Source: Candidatus Gottesmanbacteria bacterium | GTDB lineage: Bacteria > Patescibacteriota > Microgenomatia > 2-02-FULL-39-11 | NCBI GenBank assembly: GCA_016218275.1 | Contig: JACREK010000082.1 | Location: 1 to 6,139, forward strand | Direction of reading: 5' to 3' | Length of the DNA stretch: 6,139 nt | In this document: in pieces, positions 1 through 4,612 of the stretch | Layout of the letters: every line of letters begins with the position of its first letter | How positions within the stretch are numbered: the first letter of the stretch is position 1 | Program-made: the position numbers and the translations under genes | The notes under the pieces: generated by a model | The model's database searches: none | Told to the model about the DNA's origin: nothing | The model's input: only the letters and a program-made list of their open reading frames with translations

Positions 1-110
1 AAGCAGACATTGGAAAAATACAGAAAATTATCACTACTTACTCTTCTTCTTTTTTCCAGGTGCCAAGCTGTTCCACTTCGGGAGTGGAATGAGTGGAATG
101 AGAATAAAAG
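1..110. other. Left edge, no supportable gene
   Basis: Several frames stay open across this short stretch, for example plus frame 1 to a TAA at 112-114 and plus frame 3 to a TGA at 90-92. None has a recognisable protein signature, so an upstream gene tail cannot be assigned. The stretch contains a 7-bp hairpin and a 9-nt tandem duplication, listed separately. It lies downstream of the minus-strand operon. Confidence 0.5.
71..99. repeat. Small hairpin plus 9-nt tandem duplication
   Basis: TTCCACT (71-77) and AGTGGAA (83-89) form a perfect 7-bp stem around TCGGG. The right arm is part of GAGTGGAAT, which occurs twice back to back (82-90 and 91-99). The hairpin is 22 nt past the stop of the minus-strand pilin-like gene, where a terminator would be expected. 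However, no T-tract follows it on either strand, so a role as an intrinsic terminator is doubtful. Confidence 0.45.
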
Positions 111-356
111 TTAAAAGGAAGAGGCGTCTGAGTCAAGCTGATTTAATTGGGTATCCAGACCAGTGACATCAGCATTGTCTAAGTCGGCTGAGGCATTATC
201 GAGATCTTTAGTTGTCTGCATAGGAGCAGAAGAAGTAACCACAGTAGATGGTGCAGCTCCTTTCTTGGCTGCTAAGTAAATCCCGGCTATAACTATAACC
301 ACTACTATCAAAATTATGATAAGTATAGAGCTAAATCCTTTATTATTTGCTTTCAT
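111..356 (-). CDS. Small pilin-like single-pass membrane protein
   Basis: An 81-residue protein of unknown function. Residues 1-6 are a short polar, basic head. KGFSS at 6-10 is followed by about 20 strongly hydrophobic residues (9-29) and then KK, which resembles the cleavage region and helix of type IV prepilins (G before F). The Glu usually found at mature position 5 is absent (Leu here), so it could simply be an N-anchored membrane protein. Residues 31-49 are a Ser/Thr/Pro/Ala-rich linker. Residues 50-78 are acidic with Leu-Asp pairs repeating about every seven residues (DLDN at 51-54 and 58-61), suggesting a short amphipathic helix or coiled coil. The start lies 3 nt after the stop of the upstream secreted-protein gene, with AAGGAG (minus strand, 371-376) as a rather distant ribosome site. 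The two genes are therefore very likely cotranscribed and translationally coupled. Confidence 0.7.
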   Translation of the reverse strand: MKANNKGFSSILIIILIVVVIVIAGIYLAAKKGAAPSTVVTSSAPMQTTKDLDNASADLDNADVTGLDTQLNQLDSDASSF

Positions 357-359
357 AGG

Positions 360-920
360 TTATTTGCTTTCTCCTTCAGTCGTTCCCGTAACAGAGTGGA
401 CAGCGACAATTAAATTCTTTATTGAAGTCCGGTAGTCTTTCAGCGCCCTGATGACGCTTTGCATATCAGTTCGGAATTGGCTTAATTGACTTTTAGGAGC
501 AATACCATTGCAACTAAAACCGTTTGCGGTTTCCCGGGCTTTTGCCAAAGCTGCCTGGACTGCGGTTTTCTTCGTCTGAATATCGGCAACCAGGGCATCA
601 TAGTTGGCTACAGTTTTCCCTCTTGGTACCACCTTTGCGGTATAAAAATCTTCGGTCCGCTTGGCAATATCGTCAAACTTGCTTTCCATCCTGGTAACAA
701 GCTCCACGAGGTGATTAATCCGCTGTTGGATAGTTTTTTCCCTTGCCTGACAGGCACGGAGTTTTCCTTCAGTTAAACGATTCTGAACAGGCCCTCCCGT
801 TATTGCTGGTCTGCTGGAAGAACTGCCTACATCCGCAGGTTTCCCGACAGCTGAAACAGAAGTTTGAGAAGATACCAAAACGAAAAGAAGAAGACTGAGA
901 AGAATAAATCGAATTTTCAT
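360..920 (-). CDS. Secreted coiled-coil protein of unknown function
   Basis: I do not recognise a named family. From the ATG at 920 the protein has 186 residues. Residues 1-24 form a classical signal peptide: MKIR, a hydrophobic core of about 12 residues, then S-V-S-A with likely signal peptidase I cleavage after Ala24. Residues 25-50 are a Ser/Gly/Pro-rich linker. Residues 51-175 are predicted mainly helical with heptad-like spacing, consistent with a coiled-coil bundle. The two cysteines, Cys57 and Cys137, are both exported and could form a disulfide. An in-frame ATG at 938 would add six residues (MLETSK). I prefer 920 because it begins directly with the signal peptide and because the best promoter (TTGACA, TATGCT) overlaps the 938 codon. 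It is the first gene of a two-gene minus-strand operon with the pilin-like protein, so a surface or periplasm-like role is inferred. Confidence 0.72.
   Translation of the reverse strand: MKIRFILLSLLLFVLVSSQTSVSAVGKPADVGSSSSRPAITGGPVQNRLTEGKLRACQAREKTIQQRINHLVELVTRMESKFDDIAKRTEDFYTAKVVPRGKTVANYDALVADIQTKKTAVQAALAKARETANGFSCNGIAPKSQLSQFRTDMQSVIRALKDYRTSIKNLIVAVHSVTGTTEGESK
371..376 (-). promoter_or_regulatory. Ribosome binding site of pilin-like gene
   Basis: AAGGAG on the minus strand lies inside the last codons of the upstream gene, 14 nt before the ATG at 356. The spacing is longer than usual, so translational coupling with the preceding gene may matter more than this site. Confidence 0.4.
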
Positions 921-933
921 CTTGCTTGTTTCA

Positions 934-963
934 AGCATATCAAAAACGAGATGCGGTTGTCAA
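934..963 (-). promoter_or_regulatory. Promoter of the minus-strand secreted-protein operon
   Basis: On the minus strand a consensus -35 TTGACA (963-958) is followed after 18 nt by TATGCT (939-934), a four-of-six -10 match. Transcription would begin near 927, leaving only about 7 nt before the ATG at 920 and excluding the ATG at 938. The transcript would be almost leaderless. Confidence 0.5.
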
Positions 964-970
964 TAGTGTT

Positions 971-1091
971 GTCATCCCGAGCGGAGTCGAGGGATCTCTC
1001 ATAATTTAGGAAATATGGACATCTCGGCCTTAAAATTCTCTCCTCTTTTATAAGAGAGATTCCTCCACTCCCTTTGGTCGGTCGGAATGAC
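971..1091. repeat. Palindromic intergenic element 1 (GTCATyCCGA type)
   Basis: A 121-bp inverted-repeat element bounded by GTCATCCCGA and its near-complement TCGGAATGAC. The inner arm ends also match: GGGATCTCTC at 991-1000 against GAGAGATTCC at 1054-1063. A central hairpin, CTCTT (1043-1047) with AAGAG (1052-1056), caps the structure. It carries no coding sequence, so it would be a non-autonomous REP- or MITE-like unit. It sits exactly between two outward-facing promoters. Positions 974-994 recur with one mismatch at 2103-2123 inside element 2. Confidence 0.75.
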
Positions 1092-1143
1092 GAATAAACT
1101 GAAGCTAAATTACAAAGTGCAGGTGGGTCAGTTGCACCGGATA

Positions 1144-1172
1144 TTGTTTTATGATGGATGCTTGGATATAAT
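1144..1172 (+). promoter_or_regulatory. Strong sigma-70-type promoter of the EF-like gene
   Basis: TTGTTT (1144-1149) and a perfect TATAAT (1167-1172) are separated by the optimal 17 nt. A transcription start near 1178-1182 is expected, giving a leader of about 135 nt before the ATG at 1317. This is the best promoter seen in the window and probably drives the EF-like and metallopeptidase-like genes. Confidence 0.75.
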
Positions 1173-1193
1173 GAAAGAAAAGGTAGAAAGGAA

Positions 1194-1300
1194 AGCCCGC
1201 CTGAACTTACTATTCGGCTTTTAGTACTATTCGTACACGCCTCATAGAGCGTTCTAAGGCGGGCTCAAGAAGCTCTAATCTGATGTCAGAAAGAGCTTCT
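1194..1300 (+). ncRNA. Structured 5' leader RNA, candidate cis-regulatory element
   Basis: Two consecutive stems lie between the promoter and the ribosome site. The first is a long, interrupted hairpin: AGCCCGCCT (1194-1202) with AGGCGGGCT (1257-1265), GAAC (1203-1206) with GTTC (1251-1254), CTAT (1210-1213) with ATAG (1244-1247), GGC (1216-1218) with GCC (1239-1241), and GTAC (1224-1227) with GTAC (1233-1236). The second is AGAAGCTCT (1268-1276) with AGAGCTTCT (1292-1300) around a 15-nt loop, ending 2 nt before the Shine-Dalgarno. CCTCA at 1240-1244 could alternatively pair with TGAGG at 1309-1313 and mask the ribosome site. I recognise no known riboswitch class. No T-tract follows either stem, so translational control is more plausible than attenuation by termination. 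Confidence 0.5.
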
Positions 1301-1302
1301 AG

Positions 1303-1310
1303 AGGGGGTG
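1303..1310 (+). promoter_or_regulatory. Shine-Dalgarno that fixes the EF-like start at 1317
   Basis: GGGGGTGA matches the extended Shine-Dalgarno GGAGGTGA at seven of eight positions and ends 6 nt before the ATG at 1317. It includes the GTG at 1308, so that codon, although in frame, is unlikely to be the start. Confidence 0.65.
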
Positions 1311-1316
1311 AGGAAG

Positions 1317-1565
1317 ATGGATGTAAAAGTTGGTAAAATCACTCACTATTACGACAAAATTGGCGTTGCGGTTTTGGAGCTGGTTAAACCGCTTTCAGTT
1401 GGCGATAAAATAAAAATATCCGGCCATGATAAAGAATTTACACAGGAAGTCGTTTCGATGCAGGTGGAACATAAAGAGATAAAAAAGGCAAAAAAAGGCG
1501 ACAGTATCGGGTTGAAAGTCGACCAGCCCGTTAAAGAAAACGATCAGGTATATAAAGCGACATGA
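1317..1565 (+). CDS. Translation elongation factor-like protein (EF-Tu domain 2 fold)
   Basis: An 82-residue cytoplasmic protein with no GTPase domain. The whole chain resembles the beta-barrel domain 2 of translational GTPases. It starts with VKVGKITHYYDKIGVAVLEL (3-22), then the family's signature turn LSVGDKIKISG (26-36), a strand EFTQEVVSMQVEH (40-52) at the usual position of 'tvksiem', and KKAKKGDSIGLKV (57-69), equivalent to the 'eAxaGdxVgl' segment. Free-standing proteins of this kind are annotated in archaea and candidate-phyla bacteria as elongation factor-like. Their partner is unknown, and RNA or ribosome contact is only an inference from the fold. An alternative in-frame GTG at 1308 adds MRK but lies within the Shine-Dalgarno. 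A strong promoter and a structured leader precede it, so it may be highly expressed or regulated. The metallopeptidase-like gene begins 6 nt after its TGA, in the same frame. Confidence 0.75.
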   Translation: MDVKVGKITHYYDKIGVAVLELVKPLSVGDKIKISGHDKEFTQEVVSMQVEHKEIKKAKKGDSIGLKVDQPVKENDQVYKAT

Positions 1566-1571
1566 TATCAT

Positions 1572-1946
1572 ATGGAATGGAATAAAGCCAAAGATATTGA
1601 GAATAAAATCGGTTTAATTGTCAGGAAATTGAATCTGGGTTATATCGAAAGCAAAAAGATAATCTGTTTCCGAAGTCTTGGTTCATCCTCCCGTGCAAGA
1701 GCCAGAATTTGGAGTTTTCCAAGAGTTTGGCAATTGGCACTAAACCTGGGACCATATTACGTAATCGAAGTTTTATCCCAGTATTTTGATAAACTTTCCC
1801 CTGATGACCAAACCCGCGTCCTTATCCATGAACTTTTGCATATACCCAAAAATTTTTCCGGCAGTCTCCTTCCTCATCGGGGCCGGGGAAAAAGGATTGA
1901 CGAAAGAAGAGTAGAAAATTTGTTTCAGCAATTAAAGGATAAATAA
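1572..1946 (+). CDS. Small HExxH putative metallopeptidase
   Basis: A 124-residue protein with the zinc-metallopeptidase motif HELLH at residues 86-90 and a further histidine at 102 (LLPHR) that could be the third zinc ligand. Upstream are a helical start (1-20), a segment with ICFRSLGSSSRARARIW (31-47) and a WQLALNLGPYYVIEVL helix (53-68). This architecture matches the putative phage-metallopeptidase family (SprT-like small proteins, Pfam PhageMetallopep) common in archaea, phage and candidate-phyla bacteria. The substrate is unknown. There is no signal peptide or membrane segment, so it is cytoplasmic. The start is the first ATG after the EF-like stop, with no clear Shine-Dalgarno, so translation probably depends on coupling to the preceding gene. 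The C-terminal 20 residues are basic and helical. Confidence 0.72.
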   Translation: MEWNKAKDIENKIGLIVRKLNLGYIESKKIICFRSLGSSSRARARIWSFPRVWQLALNLGPYYVIEVLSQYFDKLSPDDQTRVLIHELLHIPKNFSGSLLPHRGRGKRIDERRVENLFQQLKDK

Positions 1947-1990
1947 TAATGCGAATTACGGGTTATCAGCTTGCATTTATAATTTACTTT

Positions 1991-2193
1991 GTCATTGCGA
2001 ACGAATGAAATGAGTGAAGCAATCTTTATTGATATAGAACCTATCTCAAAACCTCGAAAAACTGTATTGTTCGAACGTAGTGAGAACTTCTCGCTGGAGT
2101 TTATCCCGAGCGAAGTCGAGGGACTCGAAGAATAGGTTTTGAGATGACTTCTAGATCGCCACGTCCCGACGTTACGTCGGGACTCGCGATGAC
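1991..2193. repeat. Nested palindromic intergenic element 2
   Basis: A 203-bp composite. The outer arms are GTCATTGCGA (1991-2000) with AAGCAATCT on the left, and AGATCGCC followed by TCGCGATGAC (to 2193) on the right. The right arm carries a perfect hairpin: GTCCCGACG (2163-2171) with CGTCGGGAC (2175-2183). Between the outer arms is a second inverted repeat, ATCTCAAAACCT (2043-2054) with AGGTTTTGAGAT (2134-2145). This inner unit contains a 21-bp stretch (2103-2123) nearly identical to the left arm of element 1. It looks like one element inserted into another. Upstream, GCGAATTAC at 1951-1959 recurs at 2941-2949 on the other side of holA. Confidence 0.7.
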
Positions 2194-2223
2194 AAGGATG
2201 CGTAAGTCCAGAATTTTAATATC

Positions 2224-2910
2224 ATGTTAATTCTTATTCACGGTGACGATATTGTTTCTTCCCGAAAGGCTTTGGAAGAGCATAAACTCAAAGAAAAAGG
2301 AGTCGAAATTATCAATTTTGACGGAAATGTTTTGGATCTGCCTTCTTTTGTGACTGCCGCAGATTCCCAATCGTTGTTTGGAGAGGGTAAATTAATTATT
2401 ATAGAAAATCTGCTGGGCAGCTCACTCACAAAACAAAAAGAAAAGATTTTGGATTTCCTGAATTCTTCCGAGCTTTCCCAAAAAGTAATTCTTTGGGAAA
2501 AAGGAGAAATTGGGAAAACTGCCATAAATAAATATTGCCCAAAAGGGAAAGTAATTTTATGCCAGCCGCCGCTTCTTCTTTTCCGGTTTATTGACTCTCT
2601 GGGTGATCACAATGAACGCGTCTTAACTTTATACCATGCGCTTTTGGCCCAGCGCGAGCCGGAACTGGTTTTAGCGATGCTTTTTCGGCAACTGCGGCTT
2701 CTTATCATTGCGGAAAGTATGGGAGAAAAAGGACTCAAAGCGCAAGCTAGCTGGCAGGCCCATAAATTTATAAAGCAGGCAAATCTTTTTGGGAAAGAGC
2801 AGTTATATAGAGCTTACCGAAGTTTGCTTTTAATCGATTATAATGTAAAGACCGGCCAGACTCCTTATAACCTTTCTCAACTACTTGACATTTTTCTGAT
2901 AAATCTTTAG
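2224..2910 (+). CDS. holA: DNA polymerase III subunit delta
   Basis: The clamp-loader subunit that opens the beta sliding clamp for loading onto primed DNA, acting with the tau/gamma and delta-prime ATPases. Recognisable family blocks are IHGDDIVSSRKALEEHK (5-21, the usual 'llyGeD' start), SLFGEGKLIIIENL (50-63, beta-clamp-interacting region), EPELVLAMLFRQLRLLI (145-161), and HKFIKQANLFGKEQLYRAYRSLLLIDYNVKTGQ (180-212), which is the C-terminal collar region with the conserved D..hK. At 228 residues it is about one third shorter than the usual 330-340, mainly through loss in the middle AAA+-like region; short versions are common in candidate-phyla bacteria. The chosen ATG immediately precedes the first conserved strand. 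No Shine-Dalgarno is visible. Repeat elements lie on both sides of the gene. Confidence 0.85.
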   Translation: MLILIHGDDIVSSRKALEEHKLKEKGVEIINFDGNVLDLPSFVTAADSQSLFGEGKLIIIENLLGSSLTKQKEKILDFLNSSELSQKVILWEKGEIGKTAINKYCPKGKVILCQPPLLLFRFIDSLGDHNERVLTLYHALLAQREPELVLAMLFRQLRLLIIAESMGEKGLKAQASWQAHKFIKQANLFGKEQLYRAYRSLLLIDYNVKTGQTPYNLSQLLDIFLINL

Positions 2911-2937
2911 TATGAATTTATCATACTATCATATTTT
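2908..2937 (+). terminator. Weak terminator-like hairpin after holA
   Basis: An 8-bp AT-rich stem, TAGTATGA (2908-2915) with TCATACTA (2921-2928) around ATTTA, overlaps the holA stop codon. A TTTT run follows at 2934-2937, separated by 5 nt. The stem is weak and the T-tract is offset, so termination may be partial or absent. Confidence 0.3.
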
Positions 2938-2942
2938 AACGC

Positions 2943-3106
2943 GAATTACTAAATTAGGAAAAGATTGGTATAACAATACATACATTCCTTAACTCCTTCT
3001 CCTTGTAGGAGAAGGTTGGGATGAGGTTTTCATACCTCACCCTAACCCTCTCCTTAAAGGAGAGGGGAAAAGATTGTATTGATAAGCTATCTGAATTTCG
3101 TAATTC
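2943..3106. repeat. Palindromic intergenic element 3 (cruciform with three stems)
   Basis: Outer arms GAATTACTAAATT (2943-2955) and its complement at 3094-3106 match at 12 of 13 positions. Inside are three hairpins. CCTTCTCCT (2995-3003) pairs with AGGAGAAGG (3007-3015). TTGGGATGAGGT (3016-3027) pairs with ACCTCACCCTAA (3034-3045), with two G-T-type mismatches. CCCTCTCCTT (3046-3055) pairs with AAGGAGAGGG (3057-3066). The core 2993-3066 resembles the widespread CCCTCACCCTAACCCTCTCC intergenic palindromes. It fills nearly all of the gap between holA and the mutase gene. Confidence 0.7.
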
Positions 3107-3118
3107 ACATTATTTTAG

Positions 3119-4486
3119 ATGAAAACTGCTATTGATTCCTCTATTTTCCGCGATTACGATATTCGCGGCACATACCCCGATCAGATTAACGAAGACTCCT
3201 TTTATATATTGGGAAAAGCCATTTCCGACTATCTGTCTGTCCAAAAAATTGCGGTAGGTTACGATGCGCGGCTTTCTTCCCCGTCGCTTTTTTGGGCACT
3301 GGCAAAAGGGATTATGGAGCAAGGGACGGATGTAGTCAATTTGGGCTTGATATCAACGGAAATACATTATTTTGCTTCAGGCAAATATAATTTCGACGCA
3401 AATGTGATTATTTCCGCTTCACACAATCCGGCAAATTATAACGGACTGAAAATAGTCACCCGGGGTGTTGTACCGCTGCACGGAAGCTTCGGACTGCCGG
3501 ATATAAAAAAGTTATCTATTGCGCAAAAATTCACTACCCCAAGAAAAGTTGGCAGTATGACGGAAATGTCGATTTTGGATGAGTGGATAAAACATGCGCT
3601 GTCCTTCATAAATGCGGCAAATCTGCGTCCATTAAAAGTGGTGGTTGACGCGGGAAACGGTATGGGCGGAATATCATGGGCAAAAATAAGTGGTAAAATT
3701 CCGGGAGAAATAATCCCTCTTTATTTCGAACCTGACGGCAATTTTCCCCATCATTTGCCGGATCCGCTAAAAGCGGAAAATCTTGCCGATCTGCAAAAGG
3801 AAATTCTTGCCAAATCGGCGGATCTGGGTATAGCTTTGGATGGGGACGCTGACAGGATTTTTTTGCTTGATGAAAAAGGGGAAGCGGTATCAGGAACCAT
3901 CACAACCGCCATATTGGCTGAAGCTCTTTTGAAAAAGTATGGACCAAATCCTGTTCTTTACAATGCCGTCTGCGGCAGAATAGTCCCTGAAACTATCAAA
4001 AAACTGGGCGGAAATCCCATAAGAGTAAGAGTCGGTCATTCCTTCATTAAAGAATATATGAAGAAAACGGATGCTCTTTTTGCCGGAGAACACTCGGGTC
4101 ATTATTATTTTAAGGATAACTTCCGCGCCGACAGTTCGGCAATTGCCGGACTCATTATATTGGAATATCTATCGGAGAAAAATATGCCATTCTCAGAGGT
4201 GGTTAGTGTTTATGACAAATATCCGCAAAGCGGCGAAATAAATTTTCAGGTTAAGTCGGGAGAAAAAATAGTTTCCTCTCTTGAGTCAAATTTTGTGGAT
4301 GCATTATCTATCGATAAAATCGACGGTCTGTCTGTCTGGTATCCTGCCTGGTGGTTTAATTTGCGGCCTTCCAAAACCGAAAGCTATGTTAGACTAAATG
4401 TAGAGGCGGATACGCAAGATATCCTTGACGAAAAATTATCTTTAGTCGAAAATGAGATTATTAACTTAGGGGGAGTAAAACAATAG
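3119..4486 (+). CDS. manB: Phosphomannomutase / phosphoglucomutase
   Basis: An alpha-D-phosphohexomutase that converts mannose-6-P to mannose-1-P and probably glucose-6-P to glucose-1-P through a phosphoserine and a bis-phosphate intermediate. At 455 residues it is full length. All four family landmarks are present: the catalytic-serine loop ISASHNP (98-104, Ser101), the Mg-binding loop DGDADR (241-246), the sugar-specificity loop GEHSGHYYF (323-331), and the C-terminal phosphate-binding loop RPSKTE (416-421). The N-terminal IFRDYDIRG (9-17) is also typical. The enzyme is cytoplasmic and gives precursors for GDP-mannose or UDP/ADP-glucose and surface glycans. No Shine-Dalgarno precedes the ATG; the start is chosen because the conserved FRDYDIRG block begins nine residues later. 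It is followed after a repeat element by the isomerase of the same pathway. Mannose versus glucose preference cannot be decided from sequence alone, and the symbol manB is by function. Confidence 0.88.
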   Translation: MKTAIDSSIFRDYDIRGTYPDQINEDSFYILGKAISDYLSVQKIAVGYDARLSSPSLFWALAKGIMEQGTDVVNLGLISTEIHYFASGKYNFDANVIISASHNPANYNGLKIVTRGVVPLHGSFGLPDIKKLSIAQKFTTPRKVGSMTEMSILDEWIKHALSFINAANLRPLKVVVDAGNGMGGISWAKISGKIPGEIIPLYFEPDGNFPHHLPDPLKAENLADLQKEILAKSADLGIALDGDADRIFLLDEKGEAVSGTITTAILAEALLKKYGPNPVLYNAVCGRIVPETIKKLGGNPIRVRVGHSFIKEYMKKTDALFAGEHSGHYYFKDNFRADSSAIAGLIILEYLSEKNMPFSEVVSVYDKYPQSGEINFQVKSGEKIVSSLESNFVDALSIDKIDGLSVWYPAWWFNLRPSKTESYVRLNVEADTQDILDEKLSLVENEIINLGGVKQ

Positions 4487-4488
4487 TT

Positions 4489-4599
4489 GTCATTCCGAGC
4501 CCGCTAGCTGGCGGGTCGAGGAATCTCTCGCGTATGCTAGCCCCGATTAAATCGGAGAGATTGCCGCGTCTCCGCCAACTGGCGGATCCTCGCAATGAC
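4489..4599. repeat. Palindromic intergenic element 4, overlapping the isomerase start
   Basis: A 111-bp inverted-repeat element starting 2 nt after the mutase stop. The outer ends are GTCATTCCGAG (4489-4499) and CTCGCAATGAC (4589-4599). The inner ends are AATCTCTC on the left and GAGAGATT (4555-4562) on the right. Each arm has its own hairpin: CCCGC with GCGGG on the left, TCCGCC with GGCGGA on the right. CCGATT with AATCGG forms the central tip. The element shares terminal motifs with element 1. Its last bases, CAATGAC, contain the ATG at 4595, which is in frame with the isomerase. Confidence 0.75.
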
Positions 4600-4612
4600 A
4601 GACAAGCTTAAA

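Noticed and set aside
71..89. Intrinsic terminator of the minus-strand operon
   Set aside because: The 7-bp hairpin has no T-tract on either strand.
41..142. Short minus-strand reading frame ending in a Lys/Glu-rich tail, overlapping the pilin-like gene
   Set aside because: About 34 codons between stops, no ATG, no ribosome site, and no recognisable motif; likely chance.
486..776. Plus-strand open frame opposite the secreted-protein gene
   Set aside because: It is antisense to a gene with a clear signal peptide, and its product is Phe/Cys/Gly-rich without domain features. Similar antisense frames at 2238-2525, 3110-3322, 3890-4102, 4547-4741 and 5098-5328 are rejected for the same reason.
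1195..1268. Possible tRNA, because a 7-bp GC-rich acceptor-like stem encloses about 56 nt
   Set aside because: There is no T-arm with GTTCRA before the 3' strand, no D-arm or anticodon arm of the right size, and the 3' end reads TCAA rather than a discriminator plus CCA.
1317..1946. UGA recoded as glycine, making one fused gene
   Set aside because: The mutase, isomerase and delta genes have no internal TGA over more than 1000 codons, which would be very unlikely if UGA were a sense glycine codon.
971..4599. CRISPR array suggested by recurring GTCAT motifs
   Set aside because: The copies are palindromic, kilobases or hundreds of bases apart, variable in length, and have no regular spacers.
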